A DNA stretch of 64,000 nucleotides from assembly GCF_004834005.1 (NCBI RefSeq), contig NZ_STFF01000013.1, positions 97,100 through 161,099 of the forward strand, given 5' to 3'. The position numbers and the translations under genes are program-made. Source of the DNA: Niastella caeni (GTDB lineage: Bacteria > Bacteroidota > Bacteroidia > Chitinophagales > Chitinophagaceae). The notes below the pieces were generated by a model. That model saw only the letters and a list, made by a program, of their open reading frames with translations, did no database searches and was not told the origin of the DNA. Position 1 is the first letter of the stretch. Each line of letters opens with the position of its first letter. Positions 26,003-35,726 of this stretch are shown here, in pieces.

Positions 26003-27661
26003 ATGAATGGTAAGCAATTGATCGCCTGGATTTGTATTTGTTGTATGCTAAGTGCTTTTCAGCCACATGAAGAAAAGCAGGATGTACCTAAGATCGTGAA
26101 TATTGTAAACTTCATTCGCCTGCTTGAGCCCCGGGATCCTAAAATAACACAGGATGTATTGTACCAAACGGTGGTAAAGCAGGTAGCCATCATGCGAAAA
26201 AACCGCTTGGGCGGTACTTTTTTATTGCAATACGATGCATTGATGGATAAACGTTACCAGGCATTGTTAAGCAGTTTGAACAGAGATTCGTTTGAGATCG
26301 GCGCCTGGTGGGAACTGCCGCAGCCGCTGGTTGAAAAAGCCGGCATCAAGTGGCGGGGCCGGTATCCATGGGATTGGCACGCAGATGTTGGTTTTTCCAC
26401 AGGCTATACGCCGGAACAACGCGAAAAACTGATCGATGTGTACATGAATGACTTTAAAAACATATTCGGTTATTATCCGCGGTCGGTGGGTTCCTGGTTC
26501 ATCGATGCCCATAGTTTGCAGTATATGTATGAAAAGTATAACATCGTAGCTTCCAGTAATTGTAAAGATCAATATGGTACCGACGGGTATACTTTGTGGG
26601 GCGGTTACTGGAACCAGGCTTATTATCCCAGCAAGATCAACTCCTATATGCCTGCTCAACATGAACAAAACCAGATCCCCGTGCCAATTTTTCGCATGCT
26701 GGGAAGCGATCCCATCAGGCAGTATGATATGGGACTGGGATCTGCGCGGCAGGGTGTTATCACGCTTGAACCAGTATACGAATTTGGTGGGGGAAGTAAA
26801 GACTGGGTGAACTGGTTCTTTACCACTTTTACGAATGATCCGTCTTTAGGTTTCAATTATACACAGGCAGGCCAGGAAAATTCATTTACCTGGGATGGCA
26901 TGTCGAAAGGGTTTGAGATACAAATGCCGCTGATAGCGCGTTTGCGCGATGAACATAAGATCAGGGTGGAAACAATGGAAGCTTCTGGCCGCTGGTTCAG
27001 AAAAAAATATAAAGTAACCCCGGTTACAAGTTTTTCAGTTGATAAAGACCTGGAAGGAAGCGATCTGAAAACAATATGGTTTAACAGCCGTTTTTATAGG
27101 ATCAACATTTTATGGGAACACGGTACCTTGCGAATACGCGATGTTCACCTGTTCAATGAAAACCTTCCCTCGGTATACGAAACGCAGCCTGTAACCGAAA
27201 ACGAATGCCGTTTTTTTACGCTGCCATTTGTAGACGGCTATATCTGGAGCAAACCCGAACAGCTTGCCGGCCTGCGGTTAAAGGCAGTCATAGATGGCAA
27301 AGTAATTTCTTTGGAAGGCGGCGATCCGAAATTTATACCGCGCCGGCGCGGTACTGGGCCTGCCACCATGCACATCAGTTGGCCTTTGCAAACCGTAAAG
27401 GGCAGCGTGGAAATCGATCTGAATGAAAAAAACATGGAGATAAAATTAAAAAGCAACCGGGCTTTGAACTGGTTTTTGGATTTGAACACCTCCGCTGGCG
27501 CACAATTGCCTTTTGGATCGGTCAGCGGCACGACCCTTGATTGTAATTTTGAAGGTATGCATTACAACATCCGGGCAGCAAAAGGCAGTTTTTCAAAACC
27601 GGGCAACGGATCCGTATTGCGCATACAACCTCAATCCAATTCGATCAATTTGATCTTTTAG
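26003..27661 (+). CDS. Secreted enzyme-like protein, probably a glycan-active barrel (PUL 1)
   Basis: The 552-residue protein has a hydrophobic leader (QLIAWICICCMLSAF). The first half reads like a TIM or deacetylase-type barrel: IVNFIRLLEPRDP, FLLQYDALMDKRY, FEIGAWWELPQPLVEKAG, then YYPRSVGSWFIDAHSLQYMY and ASSNCKDQYGTDGYTLWGG. Conserved acidic and His residues in WDWHADVGF and WFIDAHS could be catalytic. This resembles the GH57/polysaccharide-deacetylase superfamily, but I cannot assign a family and label it unknown. The second half is beta-rich and might be a binding domain. It stands just downstream of the ECF sigma gene in PUL 1. The last 200 bases recur as a diverged fragment at 42.1-42.3 kb. 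Confidence 0.65.
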   Translation: MNGKQLIAWICICCMLSAFQPHEEKQDVPKIVNIVNFIRLLEPRDPKITQDVLYQTVVKQVAIMRKNRLGGTFLLQYDALMDKRYQALLSSLNRDSFEIGAWWELPQPLVEKAGIKWRGRYPWDWHADVGFSTGYTPEQREKLIDVYMNDFKNIFGYYPRSVGSWFIDAHSLQYMYEKYNIVASSNCKDQYGTDGYTLWGGYWNQAYYPSKINSYMPAQHEQNQIPVPIFRMLGSDPIRQYDMGLGSARQGVITLEPVYEFGGGSKDWVNWFFTTFTNDPSLGFNYTQAGQENSFTWDGMSKGFEIQMPLIARLRDEHKIRVETMEASGRWFRKKYKVTPVTSFSVDKDLEGSDLKTIWFNSRFYRINILWEHGTLRIRDVHLFNENLPSVYETQPVTENECRFFTLPFVDGYIWSKPEQLAGLRLKAVIDGKVISLEGGDPKFIPRRRGTGPATMHISWPLQTVKGSVEIDLNEKNMEIKLKSNRALNWFLDLNTSAGAQLPFGSVSGTTLDCNFEGMHYNIRAAKGSFSKPGNGSVLRIQPQSNSINLIF

Positions 27662-27905
27662 ATGTCAGCAGCACATATAATTATAGTCCTGTCACTTCTC
27701 TTTTTAAGCTAAATTAGGCGTAATACACCGGGCTTGCGTTTTTATCGGTTATGGTGATAATTTACCATTTTGTCCCCGCAATTTTATTAATTCCTCCCCT
27801 GTACAATAGTAAATCTATTGGCATTTTGCAGTTGGCTGCCGGTTTCGTTCATGGGATGTTTTGCTATTCTGGTAACCGGCATCTTTTTAACCAAAATTAA
27901 CCCAT

Positions 27906-29114
27906 ATGAAAAATGCACTTCTTTTATTCCCTTTTACGGGACTATTGGTCTTAGTGATGGCTTGTAGCAAAAATAACAGCGGCTCCGAACCAACGACAAC
28001 TACCGAAGAAGAAAAGCTGCCAACCGTAATCGCCGATAAAGTGAAAGATATTACTACGTCGGCTGCGATTTTTTTCGGTAAAATAACCAACAAGGGTGGC
28101 GCCATTACCGACAGGGGCATTTATTGGGGCAAAGAAGCTAACCCCACCGGAAACAAAATTTCTTCAACTGCTTATAGATCAGATGGTGAATTTGAGGTTT
28201 CTATAAAAGAGCTGACACCTAATACTACTTATTACGTGCGCGGCTATGCTACCAACAGCAGGGGTACTGCTTATACCAATGATGTTCAGTTTACAACCAA
28301 CCAGGTGCCCGGTGCTGAGCTTTTTACCGATACTATGTTTGCAGCGGGGGCCACTACCGTGTTTGTGGCAGGAAAAGTGGTAGATGCAAAAGGCATAACG
28401 CAAAAAGAAACAGGTATCTGCATCAGCAAAAATGCCGATCCATCCATTAACGACACTAAAGTAGCGGCTCCAGGCAGCGTGCAACCCTTTTTTTTACGCA
28501 TTAATGGCCTGGAACCTGCAACTGAATATTATATAAGATCGTATTCTACCAACATACATGGGAATACATTTTATGGTCAGAATGTAAAAGTGTCGACCAT
28601 CCAAAAGGGAAATGTAACGTATACCCTCACTCAAAATCCAAATCCTACCGACGAAGAAAAAGCCGCCTATGCCCGAATAAAGGTTGCGTTTGACGAAGCG
28701 GTCGCTTACTACAACAATTTCACTTCTATAACCAAAATACTCAACGTTAATTATGTGCCGGGGGTGCCTACTGCCGATGCCAATATAAACGGAACTATAA
28801 GAGTTGGTTCCAACACCGGATACCAGCGCACCGGTACCGCGCTGCACGAAATAGCACATGCTGTAGGTGTTGGTCAACATACGTTCTGGACAAATACCCT
28901 TATTAAAAACGGGTTGTACCAGGGTGGGTTTGCCAACAGCATACTGCGTTTCATGACCCGCACTCCGGCTGAAGCCCTGAAGGGTGATAACCTGCATTTC
29001 TGGCCTTATGGCATCAATGGCGCCCATGAAGATAACGGACAGGAGATGCTTTACATCACAAACGTACTCATAATGCAGGGTATGAAAAAAGACGGCCTGC
29101 CAAGCAGCTATTAA
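27906..29114 (+). CDS. Lipoprotein with two FN3-like modules and an HExxH metallopeptidase motif (PUL 1)
   Basis: The 402-residue lipoprotein has its lipobox Cys at residue 20 (LLVLVMACSK). Two fibronectin-like repeats follow: one at about 40-132, with PNTTYYVRGYATNSRGTAY, and one at about 136-232, with PATEYYIRSYSTNIHGNTFYG. The C-terminal third holds HEIAHAVGVGQH at 314-325, an HExxH zinc motif with Gly321 at the metzincin-like position and His325 one residue beyond the usual third ligand. A surface-anchored metal-dependent hydrolase is the likely role; peptide versus other substrate is open. The last ~200 coding bases plus 75 downstream recur identically or nearly so at 41873. Element F follows. 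Confidence 0.75.
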   Translation: MKNALLLFPFTGLLVLVMACSKNNSGSEPTTTTEEEKLPTVIADKVKDITTSAAIFFGKITNKGGAITDRGIYWGKEANPTGNKISSTAYRSDGEFEVSIKELTPNTTYYVRGYATNSRGTAYTNDVQFTTNQVPGAELFTDTMFAAGATTVFVAGKVVDAKGITQKETGICISKNADPSINDTKVAAPGSVQPFFLRINGLEPATEYYIRSYSTNIHGNTFYGQNVKVSTIQKGNVTYTLTQNPNPTDEEKAAYARIKVAFDEAVAYYNNFTSITKILNVNYVPGVPTADANINGTIRVGSNTGYQRTGTALHEIAHAVGVGQHTFWTNTLIKNGLYQGGFANSILRFMTRTPAEALKGDNLHFWPYGINGAHEDNGQEMLYITNVLIMQGMKKDGLPSSY

Positions 29115-29189
29115 CCTGCCAGTAGAAATTTGGCAATTTCACGCTGATGGGCTATATAAATTAAAATGCAGCCAGGCTTTGAATTGGTT
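28908..29189 (+). repeat. Direct repeat flanking the beta-glucan PUL, left copy
   Basis: 282 bases recur at 41873-42154 in the same orientation with no indel and three substitutions by my count, all outside the coding part. It starts within the metallopeptidase gene (AACGGGTTGTACC), covers its last codons and stop, and ends with GCTTTGAATTGGTT. The spacing is 12,965 bases. Confidence 0.92.
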
Positions 29190-29253
29190 CTGCAATCTGC
29201 CGGCGGACTCCACTTAAGGAAATGGTCAAATTTGATCATTCTCTTTTTTTGTG
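29182..29253 (+). repeat. Dispersed intergenic element, copy F (left arm replaced)
   Basis: The core begins AATTGGTTCTGCAATCT at 29182 and continues GCCGGCGGACTCCAC. A private hairpin AATGGTCAAATTTGATCATT (29221-29240) and a T-run follow. The usual left arm is missing. Instead the core is joined to a 35-base stretch related to the 3' part of the 26003-27661 gene (27441-27475), and the same stretch recurs at 42.12 kb. Confidence 0.8.
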
Positions 29254-29276
29254 TGCGCCAGGCATGGTTATAAGCT

Positions 29277-32213
29277 CTAAGGTGCAAGATCCCTGCTCCC
29301 CGAATTTACATCAAACAAAAACTCAACAAGGTTTGTCTCCGTAGGCAATCCCAGTTTCTTCCTTAACCGGTAGCGGCTTATTTCAACACCTCTTACTGAG
29401 ATGCTCATCAGTTGGGCGATTTCTTTTGTTGAAAGGTTCATTCGCAAATAGGCACACAATTTTAATTCATGAGGTTTTAGCGATGGATACTTTTCTTTCA
29501 GCACATTTAAAAAATCGCTGTGAACGTGGTTGAAATGATGCGAAAACTGTTCCCATTCATCATTGAGCTTTTCTTCGTCGCCTAACACTTTCAGTATCTT
29601 TTTTAATTCCGGCATTTCTTCTGCGGCTTTACCCGATTTTTGCAGTTGCTGTAATTCTGTTTTTAACTTCAGAATAAACTCTTTCCTATGAACAAGGTTC
29701 ATTGCCGAAGAAGCGAGCTCTGCATTTTTATGGGCGATCTCGTTCTCCAACTTTTCATTTTGTAAACGAATGATCTCTTTCTCCGACTTTTCTAACTCGA
29801 TCTGGTGCTGATAGGCCATTTGCTTTTGTTCCTCTTCGTATTTTTTCTGATCGGCTATACGGCGTTGTTCCTGTTTAACCTGGTGCTTTTTGGCCTGGTA
29901 CCTGAATAAACAATACAGGAAAAAGGCAACTATAACTCCATATAAAATATATGACCATATCGTTCTGTACCACGGCGGTGTAATGGCAAATGTATAACTG
30001 CATTCATTCGATATGTTGTCACTGTTATTTTTTGCTTTTAACCGGAAGGTATATGAACCCGCAGGGAGGTTGGTATAGTCTTTTTCCGGCTTTTTTGTCC
30101 ATTCGCTCCAGCCTTTATCAAAACCTTCCAGGTAATAGCTGTATTCAATGCCAGGCTGCAGGCCATATAAGGAAGCAGCATAAGAAAAATGAAAAGAATT
30201 CCATGTAAACGAAACAGCAGCTGTTCTCGTTTTTACGGCACTGTCATTTGTATCGTAGCCGCCATATAAAACACTGTCTTTACCGGAAAATATTTTTACT
30301 GCCGTGATATACACTTTAAAAGGACGGATGTTTTGACGGTACTTTTCATAATTAATATGATAGAAACCATTTTCAGCCCCTATAAAAATGTTCTGGTTGT
30401 TAAACGGATATACATTTTCAAAACCACTTAATATCCTGTTCTTTAATTCGGAGATATAAACAATAACCGGTTCCCTGGAACTATAATCCGCTACGCCGGG
30501 TGATTTATCCTGCACAAACCAGATGTTGCCCCGGGCATCGTCTTTAAGGTATCGGATGGGCCTGTCGCCAAACACACGGGCATAGGTGGGCGAAGGTGAC
30601 ATAGTGCCTGATCTTTCATCATATTCATAAATTCCTTTTACCGTGGCTACCACGATCTTTCCCTTTATTTTAAAAACATGGTTGTTTAATGAAGAGGGTA
30701 AACCTTCTTTGTCAGTAAACAACTTAATTGAATAATCCGGCAGGCTGATCTTATAAACGCCCCGGTAGGGATGTGAAACCCATATATTCTTTTCATCGGT
30801 TTCAAGATACCGGGCCGATTCATTAAACTTTTCAATGCTGCCTTTGTCGATATAATTTCCTTTATTATTTTCAAATAAGCGAATTCCCCGATAGTTACCG
30901 GCCGCAAAGAATCGACTGGCTGAGCCAGGCAGTTGTTGAAAGGTCCAGAATCCCGTTTCTGCCGTCACTAAACGGCTACCATTGCCCGAAATATTCCAGA
31001 AACCATCATCGCGACCGGCAAGGATGTTGTTGCCGGATACATTCAAATTCCAGGTTTGGCCCCCAATCAGTGGCTGAAGGTTATCTGGTAAAGTTGTAAA
31101 GTCATTGGTTTGTTGAAAGGGCGCTCGCAGCACGCCGGTCGATAAAGCAAAATACAGGTTGTTACCCAGCGCTTTTACCCCATATCCGCCACCATTATTG
31201 AATGATGCCGGATTGATATGTTTTATGGCATTACTAAAAGCAATAAAGCTTAAGCCATTATCGAGCCCCAGCCAAATGTTGTTTGTGGCATCGCAAAACA
31301 GCCGGCGGATGGTATTGTTTTGTAAACCGCTTTTCACTGAAATGTTTTCAAGCACCCATCCTTGTTTGTTGATCAGGTAAACGCCGTTGAAATACGTGCC
31401 CGCCAGAAAATGACTCGCATCAATGGTTGTTAATGCCGTGAAGTGCTGCTGCCCGGTCGTTGCATTTTTTACATGGAAAGGCTGCAATATATTATTATAT
31501 AAATAATATAATCCGTTCCCCGATGTACAAACCAGGCTGGTATCCTTACCAAAAGGGATCATATCAGTGATAAAAAAATTGGCAGGCAGGGTTTCCCGGG
31601 GTATGAAGGTTTCCCATTGCCCGTTCCTATACCTGAGCACACCCGCTTTTTCATCAAGGGCGATCAACTGGTTGTGGTGTTTGCGTAACGAAAGCCAGGA
31701 AGAAATAGGAGGGTGGGCAATAAGCCTGTTATTCGATAGCCTGAAAATTTTGTAGGTAGTGCGGAAGAAAACGTCGTCGCCCAGTGTTACAATATCCCAA
31801 ACGTCGGCAAATGTTTTTTCAGTATCAGTAAGCAGTGGCTTTAACGACGTGTAAACAAGCTTTCCGGCAGGGTCGGGGGCAAAATAACCCATTTCGTCCT
31901 GGGCGCCGGCATACAACCTGCCGTCTTTACCGAATTCAATTGATCTTAAAATAGTATTGTTGGGAACAGGATAAAGCTGCCAGGTTGTCCCATCATATAC
32001 CAGCAAGCCTTCGTTATTGGCTACATATATCCTGCCTTTACCATCCTGTTTGATCGCCCAGTTTTGTGCACCGCCATTATATTCCTGTTTTGAGAAATTG
32101 ACCATTTCCCTTTGTCCAATAAACGACTGCCCCTTGCCCTGTGTGGCAATAAACAGCAGTAGCTTTAAAACAAGCCCAAACCAGGTACATCTGTTCGATT
32201 TTTTGATTTTCAT
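29277..32213 (-). CDS. Propeller/Y_Y_Y regulator with LuxR-type helix-turn-helix (PUL 2)
   Basis: The 978-residue protein has a signal peptide (LLLFIATQGKGQ), a propeller region (GRIYVANNEGLLVYD, GRLYAGAQDEMGYF, NIWLGLDNGLSFIAF) and a Y_Y_Y domain. One membrane helix (YILYGVIVAFFLYCLF) follows at about 775-795, then a long coiled coil rich in Glu/Lys/Gln (about 800-890). A C-terminal LuxR-type DNA-binding domain ends it (LKPHELKLCAYLRMNLSTKE, then IAQLMSISVRGVEISRYRLR). No kinase or receiver domain is present, so the membrane protein would act as a one-component, transmembrane transcription factor like other Bacteroidota triple-Tyr/LuxR regulators. It is divergent from the laminarin-type SusC gene with 360 bases between. 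Confidence 0.9.
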   Translation of the reverse strand: MKIKKSNRCTWFGLVLKLLLFIATQGKGQSFIGQREMVNFSKQEYNGGAQNWAIKQDGKGRIYVANNEGLLVYDGTTWQLYPVPNNTILRSIEFGKDGRLYAGAQDEMGYFAPDPAGKLVYTSLKPLLTDTEKTFADVWDIVTLGDDVFFRTTYKIFRLSNNRLIAHPPISSWLSLRKHHNQLIALDEKAGVLRYRNGQWETFIPRETLPANFFITDMIPFGKDTSLVCTSGNGLYYLYNNILQPFHVKNATTGQQHFTALTTIDASHFLAGTYFNGVYLINKQGWVLENISVKSGLQNNTIRRLFCDATNNIWLGLDNGLSFIAFSNAIKHINPASFNNGGGYGVKALGNNLYFALSTGVLRAPFQQTNDFTTLPDNLQPLIGGQTWNLNVSGNNILAGRDDGFWNISGNGSRLVTAETGFWTFQQLPGSASRFFAAGNYRGIRLFENNKGNYIDKGSIEKFNESARYLETDEKNIWVSHPYRGVYKISLPDYSIKLFTDKEGLPSSLNNHVFKIKGKIVVATVKGIYEYDERSGTMSPSPTYARVFGDRPIRYLKDDARGNIWFVQDKSPGVADYSSREPVIVYISELKNRILSGFENVYPFNNQNIFIGAENGFYHINYEKYRQNIRPFKVYITAVKIFSGKDSVLYGGYDTNDSAVKTRTAAVSFTWNSFHFSYAASLYGLQPGIEYSYYLEGFDKGWSEWTKKPEKDYTNLPAGSYTFRLKAKNNSDNISNECSYTFAITPPWYRTIWSYILYGVIVAFFLYCLFRYQAKKHQVKQEQRRIADQKKYEEEQKQMAYQHQIELEKSEKEIIRLQNEKLENEIAHKNAELASSAMNLVHRKEFILKLKTELQQLQKSGKAAEEMPELKKILKVLGDEEKLNDEWEQFSHHFNHVHSDFLNVLKEKYPSLKPHELKLCAYLRMNLSTKEIAQLMSISVRGVEISRYRLRKKLGLPTETNLVEFLFDVNSGSRDLAP

Positions 32214-32219
32214 ATGGCA

Positions 32220-32290
32220 GATGTAGTACAGATGTAGTAAAACATGCTCAAATGTAACATTTTAAAAAGGATTGTGTAGTGCTGATGTAG
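32220..32290. promoter_or_regulatory. GATGTAG iterons in the divergent regulator/SusC intergenic region
   Basis: GATGTAG occurs at 32220-32226, 32231-32237 and 32284-32290. The first two are part of a tandem GATGTAGTACA unit with an 11-base (one-turn) period, just upstream of the regulator start. They are candidate binding sites for the LuxR-type domain, for PUL activation or autoregulation. Confidence 0.4.
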
Positions 32291-32298
32291 CCTAAAAA

Positions 32299-32329
32299 TT
32301 GTACCGGCCGGGCGGGCAAAATACCTTTA
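32299..32329 (+). promoter_or_regulatory. Candidate promoter of the PUL 2 SusC operon
   Basis: TTG at 32299-32301, then exactly 20 bases, then TACCTTTA at 32322-32329, close to the Bacteroidota TTTG-N19-21-TAnnTTTG consensus (last base A instead of G). It lies some 240 bases upstream of the chosen SusC start, implying a long leader. The rest of 32214-32572 holds only the GATGTAG sites and low-complexity AT-rich DNA. Confidence 0.4.
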
Positions 32330-32572
32330 CTGAGCGGTTAAACTTACCAGGAGTTATACAGTTTTTTAACATTACAGTTTTTAACGATTGCTGCCATTAT
32401 GAGTAAATTATTATCATTCCCACTTTTTGCAGGTTACCCAAACCTGTTTAAACATTTCTTTCATTGTCATCCTCCTCTCATTAAAGATTTTAAAATTTAT
32501 CTGTACAAACTGGCAGAATACCTGGCTTACTGGTTAAGCAACCTACCTGATTTTATACAACATAAAATAACC

Positions 32573-35500
32573 ATGTGTATGAGACTAAAACTAAAGTTCG
32601 GGCTTAGCGCCGCGCTTATATTATTATATGGTGCGGTGTGCGCCCAGGGCATAGCTGTAAAGGGAAAAGTCAACAGTAAAGCCGGTGTGCCACTCGAAGG
32701 TGCAACGGTTTCTGTTAAAGGTGAAAATATTTCCGTTATTACAGGTGCCGGCGGTATTTTCTCCCTGTCGGTTCCGCAAAAGGGTTCAATCCTTGTTGTT
32801 TCTTATATGGGATTTGTATCCATGGAACAGAAGGTTTCGGGAACCGGTGAAATGTATTTTGTGCTTGAAGAAGTTGCCACATCTTTGAAAGATGTTGTAG
32901 TAGTTGGCTATGGAACACAAAAAGTAACAAAGGTATCCGGCGCCATTTCTACATTAAAGTCGGCTGAAATTGAAAAACTGAAACCTGTTCGTGTTGAAGA
33001 AGCATTGCAGGGTAATGTAGCGGGTGTAAATGTTATTCAAAGCGGTTCACCCGGCGCTAAACCAACTGTATTGATAAGAGGTATTCCCGACCTCGGCGGT
33101 ACCGACCCAACAGTTATTGTTGATGGCATTCAGCAAACGCTATCTGACCTGAATTCCATTAACCCGGGCGATATAGAAAGCGTAACGGTTTTAAAAGACG
33201 CCGCCACAACAGCTATTTATGGTGTAAAGGGTGGCAATGGCGTGATCGTTATCACCACCAAATCGGGTCGCAAAAATCAAAAAACAGAACTTAACCTCAA
33301 TAGCAGCTATAGCGTTCAGGAAGTGATCAGCACGATCCCTGTATTGAACGCTACCGAATACGGCGCTATACTGAATGAAGGAAGTACGCTGTCGGGCGGA
33401 AATATTGTTTTTCAGGACCTCTCTGGTTTGGGCGCCGGTACCAACTGGCAAAAGCAAATTTTTAAAAAGGCGCCCATACAAAACCATAATATATCGGCCA
33501 GGGGCGGCAGCGAAAAGATCACGTACTTTATTTCCGCCGGTTATTTATCACAGGGAGGTATCGTTGGCGGTTATGATAAGTCGCGATTTAACCGGCTCAA
33601 TTTTACTTCCAACGTATCGTTTGACCTTTCTTCAAAACTCAAATTCATTGTTAATGCCACTTACCTTAATCTGAACAGCAAGGGTGTGCAGGAAAATGCT
33701 TTTAACAGCATCATCGGCAGCGCATTGAATTATGATCCTACCGTTCCGGTATACAATACCGTACCAAACACCATTGGGCAATACGGGTTCAGCAGTATCA
33801 TTACCCGTGAAATTTATAATCCCCTTACCAAGCTCGCCAACACCTATAACCGGTTAATTGGCCATAAACTGTATGGCAAGTTTGAACTGCAATATGAGGT
33901 GATAAAAAATTTAAAGTTGACTGCCCGCCTTGGATACACCAAGTATGATGGCAACGCCAAAAGTTTTGACCCCCTCGTATTCTGGGGATTAAATAATACC
34001 GGCAATACATTAAATGCCGATGGAACTACCATTGCCGGATTTCATAACAGTGTCACACACGACAAGTCCACTGCTTCACAACTGATCTACGAAGGATTTG
34101 CCAACTACAATTTTCAGTTGGCTAATGGACATGATTTCGACATAACAGCCGGTATCAACCTCAATAAAGGTATCGGCAATGCGGCAGGAGCAAGCAGGCA
34201 GGATGTGCCTTATAACTCCTGGGAGTTTGCCGATTTTACTGCAGCTACGGGAACAACCGCCAACAATAACACGAACGGTTTGCGCGGATCTTATTATCAG
34301 TATGTAAACAGGCATGCTTCCGGTTTTGCACGGCTCAATTACGACTACCAGGATAAATACCTTGTTTCATTTACAGGAAGAAGAGACGGCTCGTATGCAT
34401 TTGGAACCGAAAACAAATTTGGGAACTTTTACTCAGGTTCCGTTGGCTGGGTGGTCACCAACGAAGATTTTTTTAAAGTTGGCTTCATTAATAATCTGAA
34501 AGTAAGAGGAAGCTATGGTGCTGTGGGCAGTGATAATAACCTCGATCCCAAAAAGGTGCTGGTAACCATTCAAACAGATTATCTTTCTTCACTCTACGGA
34601 TCGGGTAATAGCATCGGGTATACATTCGGCAATACATTTTATCCGGGAGCTACTGTTGCTTCGGTTGCCAATAATGCCCTCAAATGGGAAAAACAAAATC
34701 AATGGAATGCGGGCTTTGATGCAGCGTTTTTGAACAACCAACTCAACCTGAGTGCCGATTATTTTGAAAAAAGGACCGACGGCTTGCTGTTTACGCCTGT
34801 TGCTTCGGGTTACCTGGGCACAATTCCGCCGCCAATTGCCAACATCGGCAGTACAAAGAGCAGCGGTATAGATATTACTGCAGGCTTTAACACGACGATT
34901 ACAAAAGATCTCAGGTTCACTTCCTCGATAACCTTTACCAAAGCTACCAATATGGTGATCAAAACTTCCGAAGACAGTTCCTGGGTTACCGGTGGCAATT
35001 ACTTCAATGGCCAGTCGCAGTCTGTTACCATATTTGCACCAGGCAAAGCGCCTGCCGCTTATTATGGTTACAAAACCAATGGCTTGTTTCAAACCTGGGA
35101 TGAAATTTCAAAATCACCCACGCAAACAGGGGCCCAGCCCGGCGATATAAAATTTGCCGATATCAATGGCGATGGAAAAATTGATGCTGCCGACAGAACC
35201 ATTATCGGAAATCCCTTCCCCGATTTCACCATGGGGCTTTCGGTTGGCGTTACTTACAAGAACTTCGACCTCAGCGCATTTACGTATGCTTCCGTTGGCA
35301 ATGATGTATACAGGGCTTTTGAAAGAAATGACAACTACACCAATAAGTACCGGGCCGTATTAGGCCGGTGGACAGGTCCCGGAAGCACCAATGATGCGGA
35401 TCATCCGCGGTACTCCTTTACAGATGCCAACAATAACAGCCGCGTATCTGACCGGTATGTTGAAGATGGTTCATTTGTAAAGATCAAAAATATCCTCTTA

Positions 35501-35704
35501 GGGTATACATTGCCATCGACACCCATTACTAAACTGTTCAGAAGTTTGCGCGTATATGCCCAGGTAAAGAACGTTTTCACCTTCACAAAATACGCCGGAT
35601 ACGATCCTGAAATTGCTAACACAGGCCTGTTAGATACCGGTATCGACCGCGGGGCTTATCCGCAGGCAAGGTCGTATACCATTGGGCTTGATATCAAATT
35701 TTAA
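32573..35704 (+). CDS. SusC/RagA TonB-linked outer-membrane protein (PUL 2)
   Basis: The start is placed at ATG 32573, immediately followed by the signal peptide LKFGLSAALILLYGAVCAQ; the frame is open to 32399, but that part does not look like a leader. After the signal come a carboxypeptidase-regulatory domain (VKGKVNSKAGVPLEGATVSV), the TonB-box-like DVVVVGYGTQKV, the plug (ILIRG-type and TVLKDAATTAIYGVKGGNGV), and a 22-strand barrel ending YTIGLDIKF. No STN domain is present, which fits control by the propeller/LuxR regulator rather than by ECF sigma/FecR. It precedes SusD by 22 bases. Confidence 0.96.
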   Translation: MCMRLKLKFGLSAALILLYGAVCAQGIAVKGKVNSKAGVPLEGATVSVKGENISVITGAGGIFSLSVPQKGSILVVSYMGFVSMEQKVSGTGEMYFVLEEVATSLKDVVVVGYGTQKVTKVSGAISTLKSAEIEKLKPVRVEEALQGNVAGVNVIQSGSPGAKPTVLIRGIPDLGGTDPTVIVDGIQQTLSDLNSINPGDIESVTVLKDAATTAIYGVKGGNGVIVITTKSGRKNQKTELNLNSSYSVQEVISTIPVLNATEYGAILNEGSTLSGGNIVFQDLSGLGAGTNWQKQIFKKAPIQNHNISARGGSEKITYFISAGYLSQGGIVGGYDKSRFNRLNFTSNVSFDLSSKLKFIVNATYLNLNSKGVQENAFNSIIGSALNYDPTVPVYNTVPNTIGQYGFSSIITREIYNPLTKLANTYNRLIGHKLYGKFELQYEVIKNLKLTARLGYTKYDGNAKSFDPLVFWGLNNTGNTLNADGTTIAGFHNSVTHDKSTASQLIYEGFANYNFQLANGHDFDITAGINLNKGIGNAAGASRQDVPYNSWEFADFTAATGTTANNNTNGLRGSYYQYVNRHASGFARLNYDYQDKYLVSFTGRRDGSYAFGTENKFGNFYSGSVGWVVTNEDFFKVGFINNLKVRGSYGAVGSDNNLDPKKVLVTIQTDYLSSLYGSGNSIGYTFGNTFYPGATVASVANNALKWEKQNQWNAGFDAAFLNNQLNLSADYFEKRTDGLLFTPVASGYLGTIPPPIANIGSTKSSGIDITAGFNTTITKDLRFTSSITFTKATNMVIKTSEDSSWVTGGNYFNGQSQSVTIFAPGKAPAAYYGYKTNGLFQTWDEISKSPTQTGAQPGDIKFADINGDGKIDAADRTIIGNPFPDFTMGLSVGVTYKNFDLSAFTYASVGNDVYRAFERNDNYTNKYRAVLGRWTGPGSTNDADHPRYSFTDANNNSRVSDRYVEDGSFVKIKNILLGYTLPSTPITKLFRSLRVYAQVKNVFTFTKYAGYDPEIANTGLLDTGIDRGAYPQARSYTIGLDIKF

Positions 35705-35726
35705 TTCCTCTATTAAAATGTAACAG

